Below, piece after piece: positions 8,584 through 16,418 of a DNA stretch of 64,000 bases (the stretch's first letter is position 1; each line of letters begins with the position of its first letter). Below the pieces are notes generated by a model. That model worked only from the letters and a program-made list of their open reading frames with translations. It ran no database searches and was not told the DNA's origin. Both the position numbers and the translations under genes were made by a program. Origin of the DNA: RH-AL1 sp964247745 (GTDB taxonomy: Bacteria; Pseudomonadota; Alphaproteobacteria; Rhizobiales; Beijerinckiaceae); NCBI GenBank assembly GCA_964247745.1, contig CAXTVT010000001.1, positions 62,001 through 126,000 of the forward strand, given 5' to 3'.

Positions 8584-9756
8584 ATGCCGATCCGCAGTCT
8601 CTACGAAGCCAGGGTGCGGGACAGCCAGATCGAGCGTGACGCGGCGCAAGAGAAGGTCGTCGGCCGCCTCGACGCGCTCTGCGATCAAATCGACGGTTAC
8701 AGTCCGGCGCGAAAATCGTCGGCGCTCGGCTGGCTGTTCGGCGCCAAGACGAACGGCGGCAAGGCAAACTCCGGCGCGCCCAAGGGACTCTACATTTGGG
8801 GTGGCGTCGGGCGCGGCAAGTCCATGTTGATGGACATGTTCTTCGAGCGTGCCGACGTCGGCAAGAAGCGCCGCGTGCACTTCCACGCCTTCATGGCGGA
8901 GGTCCATGCCGACATCTTCAAATACCGTCAGGCGCTGAAGCGCGGCGAGGTGAAGGGCGAGGATCCGATCGAGCCGGTGGCCGCGGCGATCGCTCGGACT
9001 TGCGCGCTGCTGTGCTTCGACGAATTCACGATCACCGACATCGCTGACGCGATGATTCTGGGGCGGCTCTTCAAGGTCCTGTTCGCCCATGGCGTGGTGG
9101 TCGTCGCGACCTCGAACGTCGAACCGAGCGATCTTTACCGCGACGGGCTCAACCGGCAGCTGTTCCTGCCCTCGATCGACCTGCTCCTGTCGCACATGGA
9201 CGTGGTGGAGCTCGCATCGCGGGCGGACTACCGCATGGAGAAGCTCGCGGGCCAGCCGACCTTCCACGTGCCGGCGGGGATCGCTTCGCGCGAGGCGCTG
9301 ACGGTGACGTTCAAGACCCTGACCGGGCGCGACGGCGGCCGGCCCGCCAGCGTGCGGGTGCTCGGTCGCGAGGTGGTGGTGCCAGAGGCGCGCGGCTCCG
9401 TGGCGCGGTTCGGCTTCGCCGACCTTTGCGCCAAGCCGCTGGGTGCCAACGACTACCTCGCCATTGCCAACGCCTATCGTTCGGTCATCGTCGACGACAT
9501 TCCGGTGTTGAAGGCGTCGCAGCGCAACGAGGCCAAGCGCTTCATCGTCATGATCGATGCCTTCTACGAGGCTCGCACCAAGTTCTTCGCCTCGGCGGCC
9601 GCCGAGCCCGCCAAGCTCTTCGAAGCCGAGGAGGGGCGCGAGGCGTTCGAGTTCCAGCGCACGATATCGCGGCTGAACGAAATGCAGTCGGAGGCCTACA
9701 TGGCGCTGCCGGCCCCGACCGGACTGCGGGACCCGACAGGCATCGTGGACACGTGA
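8584..9756 (+). CDS. zapE: Cell division protein ZapE (AFG1-like ATPase)
   Basis: A 390-residue P-loop ATPase of the AFG1/ZapE family, which associates with the Z ring in E. coli and with mitochondrial protein quality control in eukaryotes. Walker A is GVGRGKSML (about residue 75) and Walker B is LLCFDEFTITD (about residue 145), followed by ILGRLFKVLF and TSNVEP (sensor 1-like) and the C-terminal AKRFIVMIDAFYE. The ATG at 8584 is used; a TTG three codons upstream is also possible. In alphaproteobacteria zapE usually sits next to mdh or the sdh operon; that is not the case here. Confidence 0.93.
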   Translation: MPIRSLYEARVRDSQIERDAAQEKVVGRLDALCDQIDGYSPARKSSALGWLFGAKTNGGKANSGAPKGLYIWGGVGRGKSMLMDMFFERADVGKKRRVHFHAFMAEVHADIFKYRQALKRGEVKGEDPIEPVAAAIARTCALLCFDEFTITDIADAMILGRLFKVLFAHGVVVVATSNVEPSDLYRDGLNRQLFLPSIDLLLSHMDVVELASRADYRMEKLAGQPTFHVPAGIASREALTVTFKTLTGRDGGRPASVRVLGREVVVPEARGSVARFGFADLCAKPLGANDYLAIANAYRSVIVDDIPVLKASQRNEAKRFIVMIDAFYEARTKFFASAAAEPAKLFEAEEGREAFEFQRTISRLNEMQSEAYMALPAPTGLRDPTGIVDT

Positions 9757-9805
9757 TGACGTCACCATCACGCTCTCGGACGCGAAGCATCGTCTACCGC
9801 GTGGG

Positions 9806-10291
9806 TCATCCGAAGCGATAGGTCTCCACATGTGCCCACGGGCCGCCGAGATAGCGCCAGAGGTCGAGACCCTCGACGCGGCATGTCGGCGGCTCGAGCT
9901 CGTCCCGCAACGTCTCGAGCAAGGCGCGGGCGACCTTCGGCTCGACCTTGTTCTGCACCGTGACGTGAGCACGGAACGACTGCCGGTCCTGCGCGCTCAG
10001 CCAGCCGGCCCAGGCCATGGCAAGCTGTCCGTGCAGCCGCGTCAGCTCGCGCGCCTGGTAGGCGATGGCGACGCCGCGTCCGAGGAAACGCAGCTCCAGC
10101 GAATCCATGGCGAAGGCGGTCGTGCCTTCGCAGACCTCGGCGAGCGTCGCGCGCACGCTGCCCAGTTCGGCGCCGGGCAGCTGATGGAAAAGGCTGACGT
10201 GCGCCGGAATCTTGTTGAGTTTCGCCGGGAAGTGACGCCGCCGAAGGGCGTCGAGCGCGGCGAAGGAGACCGCGTCGAGATGAGCGGTCAC
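9806..10291 (-). CDS. 2'-5' RNA ligase / cyclic phosphodiesterase family protein
   Basis: A protein of about 161 residues of the LigT/2H phosphoesterase superfamily, with the two catalytic motifs HVSLF (about residue 34) and HVTVQ (about residue 116). Family members act on 2',3'-cyclic phosphates or 2'-5' linkages in RNA, but substrates of stand-alone bacterial homologues are mostly unknown. The start is uncertain: GTG at 10291 fits the family N-terminus (VTAHLDAVSF) but has no clear ribosome-binding site. The gene begins about 30 nt after the LuxR regulator stop codon, so translation may be coupled. A longer frame upstream is antisense-like overlap with the regulator and is not believed. Confidence 0.72.
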   Translation of the reverse strand: MTAHLDAVSFAALDALRRRHFPAKLNKIPAHVSLFHQLPGAELGSVRATLAEVCEGTTAFAMDSLELRFLGRGVAIAYQARELTRLHGQLAMAWAGWLSAQDRQSFRAHVTVQNKVEPKVARALLETLRDELEPPTCRVEGLDLWRYLGGPWAHVETYRFG

Positions 10292-10323
10292 GATCAGCGG
10301 CTCGACGATAGGTCCGAGCGCGC

Positions 10324-10968
10324 TCAGCTCGGCTGCTCGAAATTGAGCGACGCCGTCTCGATCACGATCTGGGTGCGGCTGAGCACGCCGAGCTTGCGCA
10401 GAATCTCGGAGACGTGCGCCTTCACGGTGGAATCGCCGACGCTGAGTTCGTGCGCGATCTGCTTGTTGAGCTTGCCCTGGCGGATCATCACCAGGACGCG
10501 GAGCTGCTGTGGCGTGAGTTGGGCAATACGCGCAGCGATCGCGCCGTCGGTGTCCGGCTTGCTCGCGCTTGCGGCGTGGCGCGCAGACCGGGGAAAGGCG
10601 AGCTCGCCGCGTAGCACCGCGGCGATGGCGCCGGTCAAAGCGGCCTTGTCGGAGGACTTCGGTGCGAAGCCGGCGGCGCCGTAGCGCATGACCTCGGCGA
10701 CGATGCGCGGCTCGTCCAACCCCGACACGACCAGGATCGGCAGCGCGGGGAAGCGCTTGCGCAGCGTCATCAGCCCATCGAATCCGCTGACGTCGCACAT
10801 CGAGAGATCGAGCATCACGAGGTCGATGCCGCGCGCCTCCTGCAAGAGCTCGCAGGCGGACGCAATCGTGCTGGCCTCGTCGACGCGAGTGTCGGGATAG
10901 GCGAGCAGCACTGTGCCGCGGACGGCTTCTCGATAGAGCGGGTGATCGTCGACGATCAGAAAGTGCAT
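10324..10968 (-). CDS. LuxR/NarL-family response regulator (AgmR/ExaE-like)
   Basis: A 214-residue DNA-binding response regulator. The receiver domain (residues 1-120) starts MHFLIVDDHPLYREAV. The phosphoacceptor Asp is in LVMLDLSM (about residue 53), the Thr/Ser switch in ILVVSG and the Lys in GFAPKSS. A linker leads to a C-terminal LuxR-type HTH (about residues 145-210) containing LTPQQLRVLVMI and KQIAHELSVGDSTVKAHVSEIL. It follows the alcohol dehydrogenase gene on the same strand, and in pseudomonads such regulators (AgmR/ErbR, ExaE) switch on PQQ alcohol oxidation. I infer it is the output regulator of this island, perhaps reading the CATTG-N6-GGTAC sites. A strong terminator separates it from the dehydrogenase, so it probably has its own promoter. 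Confidence 0.85.
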   Translation of the reverse strand: MHFLIVDDHPLYREAVRGTVLLAYPDTRVDEASTIASACELLQEARGIDLVMLDLSMCDVSGFDGLMTLRKRFPALPILVVSGLDEPRIVAEVMRYGAAGFAPKSSDKAALTGAIAAVLRGELAFPRSARHAASASKPDTDGAIAARIAQLTPQQLRVLVMIRQGKLNKQIAHELSVGDSTVKAHVSEILRKLGVLSRTQIVIETASLNFEQPS

Positions 10969-11005
10969 CGGCCACTCGGAAGCGAGGGCTTCAGCGTAAA
11001 GCAAA

Positions 11006-11032
11006 CCCGACGACGCGCGAAGCGTCGTCGGG
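11006..11032 (-). terminator. Rho-independent terminator of the alcohol dehydrogenase transcript
   Basis: A perfect 11-bp inverted repeat (CCCGACGACGC at 11006-11016, GCGTCGTCGGG at 11022-11032) with a 5-nt loop. Read on the minus strand, the hairpin has a TTCG-type loop and is followed by TTTGCTTTA. It lies 62 nt beyond the dehydrogenase stop codon and upstream of the response regulator, as expected for the end of the island's main operon. Confidence 0.8.
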
Positions 11033-11094
11033 TGTGTCTTGCGAGCGATGAGGCGTTTCGCCTTACCGCGATGGCCTACACCTGAGAGACGACG

Positions 11095-12915
11095 CTACTT
11101 GGACGCGACGCTCTTTGGCAGGTGGAACGCCCAGAACGAGCCGCCCTGGTTGATGCCGGCGGTCGACTTCGCGACCTCGCCACCCCACAGCGGCACGGCG
11201 CCGCCCCAGCCGGCGGCGACGCCGATCCACTGCTCACCGTCCTGCGTCCAGGTCACCGGAGAAGAGACGATGCCGGTGCCGACCTGGAACTTCCAGACTT
11301 CTTCGCCGGTCTTGGCATCGAAGGCCTTGAGGAAGCCCTCGGGCGTGCCCGTGAACACGAGACCGCCCGCTGTGGTCAGGACGCCGCCCCAGAGCGGGGC
11401 CTTGTTCTTGTACTCCCACACGACCTTGCCGGTGGCCGGGTCGAGCGCCTTGAGGGAACCGATGTGGTCCTCGAACACCGGCTTGATGGTGAAGCCGGCG
11501 CCGAGGAAGGCCGCGCCCTTCTTGTAGGCGATCGGCTCGTTCCAGATGTCCATGCCCCACTCGTTCGAGGGGATGTAGAACAGCTTGGTCTGGTCGTCGT
11601 AGGAGACCGGCATCCAATTCTTGGCGCCGAGGAAGGCCGGCACGGCGAACACGGTCTTGCCCTTCTTGCCGTCTGTCGGGTCGCCCGGGCGGTTCTCGTC
11701 GTTGTATTCGGGGCGCCCGTCCTTATCGATGCCCTTGGCCCAGTTGATCTTCGACACGAACGGCGTGGCGGAGATGAACTTCCCGTTCTCGCGGTTCAGC
11801 ACGTAGAAAAAGCCGTTGCGGTCGGCGGTACCGCCAGCCTTGATCGTCTTGCCGTCCTTCTGCAGGTCGAAGGGCACGAATTCGTTGACCCCATCGAAGT
11901 CCCAGCCGTCGTGCGGCGTGGTCTGGAAGCCCCACACGATCTCGCCGTTGTCGGGATTGAGGGCGAGGCGCGAGGCCGACCATTTGTTGTCGCCGGGACG
12001 AAGCCAGCTGTTCCACGGCCCGGGGTTGCCGGCGCCGAAGTAGATCAGGTTCAGCTTGGGATCGTAGGTGCCGCCGAGCCAGGTGGCGCCGCCGCCGAAC
12101 TTGTACGTGTCGCCCGGCCAGGTCGCGTTGACCTTGCCGGTCATCGTCGAATCCTTGCCGTTGAGCTGACCCATGTTGCCTTCGATCACGGGGCGGCTCC
12201 ACACCAGCTCGCCGGTGTCGGCGTTGCGGGCCTGGACCTTGCCGATCACGCCGAACTCGCCGCCGCTGACGCCGGTGATGACCATGTTCTTCACGATCAG
12301 CGGCGCCGCGGTGTAGGAATAGCCGGCCTTGAAATCGTCGATGGTCTTCTTCCAAACGACCTTGCCGGTCTTGATGTCGAGCGCGACGAGCTTGGCGTCG
12401 AGCGTGCCGAAGATGAACTTGTTACCGTAAAGCGCGCCGCCGCGGTTCACGACGTCGCAGCACGGCAGGATGCCTTCCGGGAGACGGGCGTCGTATTCCC
12501 AGAGCTTCTCGCCGGTGTGGGCGTTGACCGCGTAGGCGCGGCTGTACGAGCCGGTGACGTAGATCACGCCGTCGTAGATGAGCGCCTGGCTCTCCTGGCC
12601 GCGCTGCTTCTCGCCGCCGAAGGAGAACGACCAAGCCGGGATCAGGCCCTTGATGTTCTGCTTGTTGATCGTCTTGATGCCGGAGAAGCGGTGCGCTTCC
12701 GGGCCCATGCCGTAGCTGAGGATCTCGCTCGGGTTCTTGTTGCCATTGATGATCATGGCATCGGTGACGCCGCCCTTGTCGGCGGCCGCCGGCGCAGCCT
12801 TCTCGCTTTCGTCGGCCGCAGGCTTGGCGGCATCCTGCGCGACGACCGGTGCGGCGAAAGCGACCGTCAGCGCGATCGCGCCGGCGGCAGCCAGAAGACT
12901 CTCTCGAAATGACAT
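11095..12915 (-). CDS. PQQ-dependent alcohol dehydrogenase with lanthanide-type active site (ExaF/PedH-like)
   Basis: A 606-residue periplasmic quinoprotein oxidising primary alcohols. A GGGAGG site 8 nt upstream sets the ATG. The signal peptide ends near residue 27 (VVAQ). Eight-bladed propeller W-motifs recur throughout (for example TGEKLWEYD, TGKVVWKK, TGEEVWKFQ). The vicinal disulfide Cys pair is at about residues 152-153 (ILPCCDVV). Metal ligands are Glu in GGEFG (about 220), Asn in GAGNPG (about 297), and Asp at about 339 with a second Asp two residues later in GWDFDGVNE. That extra Asp marks lanthanide-dependent enzymes and is Ala or Ser in calcium-type MxaF. The sequence is closer to the ethanol-type PedH/ExaF group than to XoxF. 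Electrons presumably go to the adjacent PedF-type cytochromes. A conserved element lies about 110 nt upstream. Confidence 0.92.
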   Translation of the reverse strand: MSFRESLLAAAGAIALTVAFAAPVVAQDAAKPAADESEKAAPAAADKGGVTDAMIINGNKNPSEILSYGMGPEAHRFSGIKTINKQNIKGLIPAWSFSFGGEKQRGQESQALIYDGVIYVTGSYSRAYAVNAHTGEKLWEYDARLPEGILPCCDVVNRGGALYGNKFIFGTLDAKLVALDIKTGKVVWKKTIDDFKAGYSYTAAPLIVKNMVITGVSGGEFGVIGKVQARNADTGELVWSRPVIEGNMGQLNGKDSTMTGKVNATWPGDTYKFGGGATWLGGTYDPKLNLIYFGAGNPGPWNSWLRPGDNKWSASRLALNPDNGEIVWGFQTTPHDGWDFDGVNEFVPFDLQKDGKTIKAGGTADRNGFFYVLNRENGKFISATPFVSKINWAKGIDKDGRPEYNDENRPGDPTDGKKGKTVFAVPAFLGAKNWMPVSYDDQTKLFYIPSNEWGMDIWNEPIAYKKGAAFLGAGFTIKPVFEDHIGSLKALDPATGKVVWEYKNKAPLWGGVLTTAGGLVFTGTPEGFLKAFDAKTGEEVWKFQVGTGIVSSPVTWTQDGEQWIGVAAGWGGAVPLWGGEVAKSTAGINQGGSFWAFHLPKSVASK

Positions 12916-13025
12916 TGTTGTTGCCTCCCTCGTCGACATCGCGCTCGCAGTTGCGGCGCAAGGGGGCGGAGTTCTTGTGACGACCCGACCCTAAGAGGTT
13001 TCTAAATCGCTCGCCAAAGGAAAGG

Positions 13026-13044
13026 CATTGCCCAAAGGTACAAG
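13026..13044 (-). promoter_or_regulatory. CATTG-N6-GGTACAAG element upstream of the dehydrogenase
   Basis: Sequence CATTGCCCAAAGGTACAAG, on the coding strand CTTGTACC-N6-CAATG, located 111 nt upstream of the dehydrogenase ATG. The same CATTG and GGTAC boxes with the same 6-nt spacing occur at 14473-14491 and 15027-15045 upstream of the two cytochrome genes. It is an inferred activator site or extended promoter of the alcohol-oxidation regulon. The inner six bases differ from the other two copies, as expected for a spacer. Confidence 0.5.
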
Positions 13045-13125
13045 GGCGGCTCTCGCTCCGGAAGCCCGAGGAGAAAGCCTGCTCGCGGCGCTCCGTCCTC
13101 CCCCCGCCGGGGCGATAAGACGCCG

Positions 13126-13995
13126 CTACAGATCCGGCGCCGTGAACGTCACACCATATTTGGCGCAAATCGCCTTCATCCGGCCGTCCTTGACCATGGC
13201 GGTGAGCACGTCGCCGACGGCATAGCCGAGATCGCGCGAGTTGGAGCGGACCGCTCCGGCGAGCTCCCAGTGGTTCTTCACCGGACCGACCAGCGTCGGG
13301 ATGATGATCGGGTTTTCGGCGGGGTCGACATCGTTGTCGTGGAAGGCGGCCTGGATCTGCGCCTCAGTGCCGGCGATCACAGGTTCCTCGCCGGCCTTGT
13401 AGGCTTTCACCGCCTGCTCGAAATTCAGGAAATGGTTGGCGTTGGCGCGAAAGCGGCCGCCGAGCAGCGTCATCAGCGAGATGTCGGAAGCGCTGGTGCC
13501 TTCGACCGCCACCTTGCTCGTCCCGATGTCGGCGACGGTTTCGAGGCGTCCGAGCTTCTCGCGATTGTAGGCGAAGGCGAGCTTCTGCATGAAATACGGC
13601 GACGTCAGGAACACCTGGTCGTCGCGTGTCGTCAGCACGCGGTCGTTGGGCACCTGCAGCATCAGGTCCGAGAGTTGCGAGCCCACGAGGTCGCCCTTCC
13701 ACAGATTCAGCCGGAAGTCGCCGCCCACGTCCTCGGAGGCGTCGTAGAGCTTGACCTCGGGCTTGACCTTGAGCGCCTTGGCGATCTCGTCGGCGATGTC
13801 GACGTCGATGCCGACGGGCTGACCCTTGTCCATGTCGGACCAAGGCGCGTTTTCCTTGTAGAGCGCGATGCGCAGCGTGCCCGAGGCCGTCACTTCGTCG
13901 AGCGGCCGCGCCGCGACCGGTGCGAGCGGCGCGACGAGAACCAGCAGGGCGGCGCCCGCGATCAGCCGGCCCAGAGCTTGAAACCCGCGTGTCAT
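13126..13995 (-). CDS. Quinoprotein dehydrogenase-associated periplasmic binding protein (XoxJ/MxaJ-like)
   Basis: A 289-residue periplasmic solute-binding-fold protein. A signal peptide occupies residues 1-30 (LVLVAPLAPVAA). The mature part is a family-3 binding protein: GTLRIALYKENAPWSDMDKG, VGIDVDIADEIAKAL, then PYFMQKLAFAYNRE and VAVEGTSASDISLM. Such proteins accompany MxaF/XoxF-type dehydrogenases and are thought to help PQQ/metal loading or dehydrogenase maturation rather than transport. The ATG lies 1 nt after the stop of the upstream cytochrome gene and about 210 nt before the dehydrogenase. Confidence 0.82.
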   Translation of the reverse strand: MTRGFQALGRLIAGAALLVLVAPLAPVAARPLDEVTASGTLRIALYKENAPWSDMDKGQPVGIDVDIADEIAKALKVKPEVKLYDASEDVGGDFRLNLWKGDLVGSQLSDLMLQVPNDRVLTTRDDQVFLTSPYFMQKLAFAYNREKLGRLETVADIGTSKVAVEGTSASDISLMTLLGGRFRANANHFLNFEQAVKAYKAGEEPVIAGTEAQIQAAFHDNDVDPAENPIIIPTLVGPVKNHWELAGAVRSNSRDLGYAVGDVLTAMVKDGRMKAICAKYGVTFTAPDL

Positions 13996-13996
13996 C

Positions 13997-14419
13997 TCAA
14001 TCCTCGACGTGCTTCGAGACCATGTAGGCGCGGATCGCCCATAACGTCTCCTGCGGCAACAGCCCGTTGAACACCGGCATCAGCGTCATGCCGTTGCGCT
14101 GCGCCCCGACATGCATGCGTTCCTTGAAGAGGTCGTCGCCCTCCTGGTCGGTCGGCACGTGGCGCAGGTCGGGCGCGATGCCGCCCGAGATCATTTCGAG
14201 GCCGTGGCAGCGTGCGCAATTCTGGTTGTAGGCCGAGGCGCCGACGTCGATCGCGGTCTTGTTGCCGACGAAGGGGTCGCTGTCCTTCCAGGTGTCGCCG
14301 AGCTTGGGCAAGCCCTGAGTGTCGACCGTGACCGGCGCCTCGTCGCCCCGTACGGGAAGCGTCAAGAGGGCGAAAGCCGCGACGGCCAGAGCGAACCCCG
14401 AAAGGGTCGTCGATCTCAT
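13997..14419 (-). CDS. PedF-type cytochrome c (copy 1)
   Basis: A 140-residue periplasmic monohaem cytochrome c. A signal peptide covers about residues 1-26. The haem site is CARCH in NQNCARCHGLEMISGG (about residue 66), and the distal Met ligand is probably in MTLMPVFNG. It is a close paralogue of the gene at 14506-14937, sharing LGDTWKDxDPFVGNKTAI. The family matches the cytochrome c550 (PedF) that accepts electrons from PQQ ethanol dehydrogenases in pseudomonads. It has its own copy of the CATTG-N6-GGTAC element 54 nt upstream and is translationally close to the XoxJ-like gene. Confidence 0.88.
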   Translation of the reverse strand: MRSTTLSGFALAVAAFALLTLPVRGDEAPVTVDTQGLPKLGDTWKDSDPFVGNKTAIDVGASAYNQNCARCHGLEMISGGIAPDLRHVPTDQEGDDLFKERMHVGAQRNGMTLMPVFNGLLPQETLWAIRAYMVSKHVED

Positions 14420-14472
14420 GATGTGCTCATCCTTCCGTCCGCGGGACGATAGTCCGCGCGGTTTTCCCGACC

Positions 14473-14491
14473 CATTGTGCTTTGGTACAAG
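14473..14491 (-). promoter_or_regulatory. CATTG-N6-GGTACAAG element upstream of cytochrome copy 1
   Basis: Sequence CATTGTGCTTTGGTACAAG lies 54 nt upstream of the cytochrome ATG at 14419. It is identical over 15 contiguous bases (CATTGTGCTTTGGTA) to the copy at 15027-15045, and shares both outer boxes with the copy at 13026-13044. It lies between two genes, so coding constraint cannot explain the conservation. Confidence 0.55.
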
Positions 14492-14505
14492 CCGACGCCG
14501 GCGCG

Positions 14506-14937
14506 TCAGTCCGTGTGGTTCGCCTCGATATAGGCGCGAATCGCCCACAGGCCGGTCTGCGAGACGGTGCCGGCGTATTTGGCCATTTTGGACTGACCGT
14601 TGCGCTCGACCCCGTTGATCACCTTGTCCTTGAAGATCTCGTCGCCCTCGGCGCCGGTCGGCAGCTGGTGCAGGTCGGGCGCCATGCCGCCGGATTCCAT
14701 ATTCAGGCCGTGACAGGCGGCGCAATTGGCGAGGAAGCCATGGGCGCCGATCTCGATCGCCGTCTTGTTGCCGACGAAAGGATCGGTGTCCTTCCAGGTG
14801 TCGCCGAGGTCGGGCAGGCCAGGCGTCGCGAAGGCCTGAGGCGTGACGCTGCCGTGGCCGAGCACGGGGACGGATGCGACCAGGACGAGCAGGCTCGCGC
14901 CCAGAAGCGCGCAAACGAGAACGGCCGTTGTCTTCAT
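14506..14937 (-). CDS. PedF-type cytochrome c (copy 2)
   Basis: A 143-residue periplasmic monohaem cytochrome c with a signal peptide (about residues 1-28, ending VLGHG), then HGSVTPQAF and LPDLGDTWKDTDPF as in PedF proteins. The haem motif is CAACH in ANCAACHGLNMESGG (about residue 69), and the Met ligand is probably in SKMAKYAG. It is the paralogue of the next gene downstream. It probably takes electrons from the dehydrogenase; why two copies are kept is unknown. It is the first gene of the minus-strand cluster. Confidence 0.88.
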   Translation of the reverse strand: MKTTAVLVCALLGASLLVLVASVPVLGHGSVTPQAFATPGLPDLGDTWKDTDPFVGNKTAIEIGAHGFLANCAACHGLNMESGGMAPDLHQLPTGAEGDEIFKDKVINGVERNGQSKMAKYAGTVSQTGLWAIRAYIEANHTD

Positions 14938-15026
14938 CGTCGGCTGACTCCGCCTAAATCCCTGAAAGCGCGAAAAAGATCCCGCACCGCGTCGAGCGCT
15001 CATAGCGCCGTGCGGCACCTCGACCC

Positions 15027-15045
15027 CATTGTGCTTTGGTACGGG
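15027..15045 (-). promoter_or_regulatory. CATTG-N6-GGTAC element in the divergent control region
   Basis: Sequence CATTGTGCTTTGGTACGGG lies 90 nt upstream of cytochrome copy 2 (minus strand) and 159 nt upstream of the divergent plus-strand operon. With flanks, CCCATTGTGCTTTGGTAC is shared exactly with the copy near 14472. It could serve one or both directions. Confidence 0.55.
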
Positions 15046-15203
15046 GTCTTGGGCGACGGGGTGGCGCGGGAAGAGCCTCCCGTCGTTGCACCTAGGTCCT
15101 ATAGCTCGGCGAAGCGCAGGGAGTATGGTCCGCCGATTCCACGACGTCACTGAGAGGGTTCGAGCTGCATGGTGGGGGCAAAGCTGGTCGATGGAGCCCC
15201 GTC

Positions 15204-16418
15204 ATGAACGGTGGAGTGGCGTTTCGACGAGGCGCCGCGGTGGTCGTCTTGGCGAACCTTTTCGCGACGTCCCAGGTCCACGCGATTCCGCCGCTCAGAG
15301 GTCAGCCGGTCGCCGTCGCCTACGTCGAGCGTCAGGTCGACCACCTTCCGCCGTTGAACAACGAGGATCCTCCTCCGGCCGACGAGGGTCTCGTCGGGGC
15401 CCGGCTCGGGCTCGACGATTCCAACGCCAGCGGCCGATTCGTCGGCGTGAAGCTCGCCCTCGACATCGCTGTCGTGCCGCCCGACGGCGATATTCTCGCC
15501 GCCACCAGAACGCTCATCGCCCGGGACCATCCGACGTTCGTGGCGGTCAACGCTTCGGCCAAGGACGTTCTGGCTCTCGCCGACATGCCCGAGGCGAAGG
15601 GCGTGCTGTTCCTCAACATGGGCGCGCCCGACACGAGGTTGCGCGAGGGGGACTGCCGCGCCGACGTGCTCCACGTTGCGCCGTCGCGCGCGATGCTCAC
15701 CGACGCGCTGATGCAGTTCCTGGTGTTCAAGCGCTGGACGAAGGTGCTGATCGTGTCGGGGCCGCACCCCGGCGACAAGCTCTACGCGGAGGCGCTGAAG
15801 CGTTCGATCAGGAAATTCGGCGGCCGGCTTGTCGGCGATGTCGGCTACGACGCGCACGGTGCCGACATTCGCGACACCGCGCTCGACGAGTTCACCCTGG
15901 TGACGCGCGCCAGCGACTACGATGTCGTCGCCGTGGCCGACGAGGCCGACGAGTTCGGTACGCAGCTCGTCTACAACACCGATCTGCCGCGCCCCGTGGT
16001 GGGCACGCAGGGCCTCACCCCGGCGGCCTGGGGTCGCCCGGTCGAGGCCTGGGCCGCCGTGCAATTGCATAACCGCTTCAGGAAGCTGGCGGGGCGCGCC
16101 ATGACGCCGACCGATTACGCCGGCTGGCTCGCCGTGCATACGATCGGCGAAGCCGCCGTGCAGCTGAAGAGCGTCGAGCCCGAGGCCATCCGCAAGCTGA
16201 TTCTCTCGCCGGGATTCGAGGTCGGCGGCTTCAAGGGTCGCGCCTTGAGCTTCCGTCCGTGGGACGGCCAGCTGCGCGAGCCGATCTTCGATCTCTGGTC
16301 CGGCGCCGTCGTCGCCACGGCGCCGCTGCCGGGCTTCCTTCACCAGAGTTCGGACCTCGATACCCTGGGCATCGACAAGCCCGAGAGCGCCTGCCGCGCG
16401 CAGAGGAGCCCCAGTTGA
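15204..16418 (+). CDS. PQQ-dependent alcohol dehydrogenase-associated substrate-binding protein
   Basis: A 404-residue periplasmic protein of the branched-chain amino-acid-binding (type 1 periplasmic binding) fold, the family described as an ABC substrate-binding protein of PQQ-dependent alcohol systems. GGAG precedes the ATG. A signal peptide covers about residues 1-26. Features include VAYVERQVDHLPPLN near the N-terminus, GVLFLNMGAPDTRLR, and LIVSGPHPGDKLYAEALKRS. No ABC ATPase or permease gene is present nearby, so it may act as a sensor or maturation factor instead. Its stop overlaps the next start (TGATG). Confidence 0.8.
   Translation: MNGGVAFRRGAAVVVLANLFATSQVHAIPPLRGQPVAVAYVERQVDHLPPLNNEDPPPADEGLVGARLGLDDSNASGRFVGVKLALDIAVVPPDGDILAATRTLIARDHPTFVAVNASAKDVLALADMPEAKGVLFLNMGAPDTRLREGDCRADVLHVAPSRAMLTDALMQFLVFKRWTKVLIVSGPHPGDKLYAEALKRSIRKFGGRLVGDVGYDAHGADIRDTALDEFTLVTRASDYDVVAVADEADEFGTQLVYNTDLPRPVVGTQGLTPAAWGRPVEAWAAVQLHNRFRKLAGRAMTPTDYAGWLAVHTIGEAAVQLKSVEPEAIRKLILSPGFEVGGFKGRALSFRPWDGQLREPIFDLWSGAVVATAPLPGFLHQSSDLDTLGIDKPESACRAQRSPS

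Noticed and set aside
10292..10975. Long N-terminal extension of the 2'-5' RNA ligase-like protein
   Set aside because: The extra region is the LuxR regulator read in another frame, with Arg-rich low-complexity sequence.
11122..12912. A 596-residue open frame on the plus strand, antisense to the alcohol dehydrogenase
   Set aside because: It mirrors the conserved dehydrogenase gene exactly, and its translation is low-complexity and rich in Arg, Val, Gly and Glu without any family motif. It is a product of high GC.
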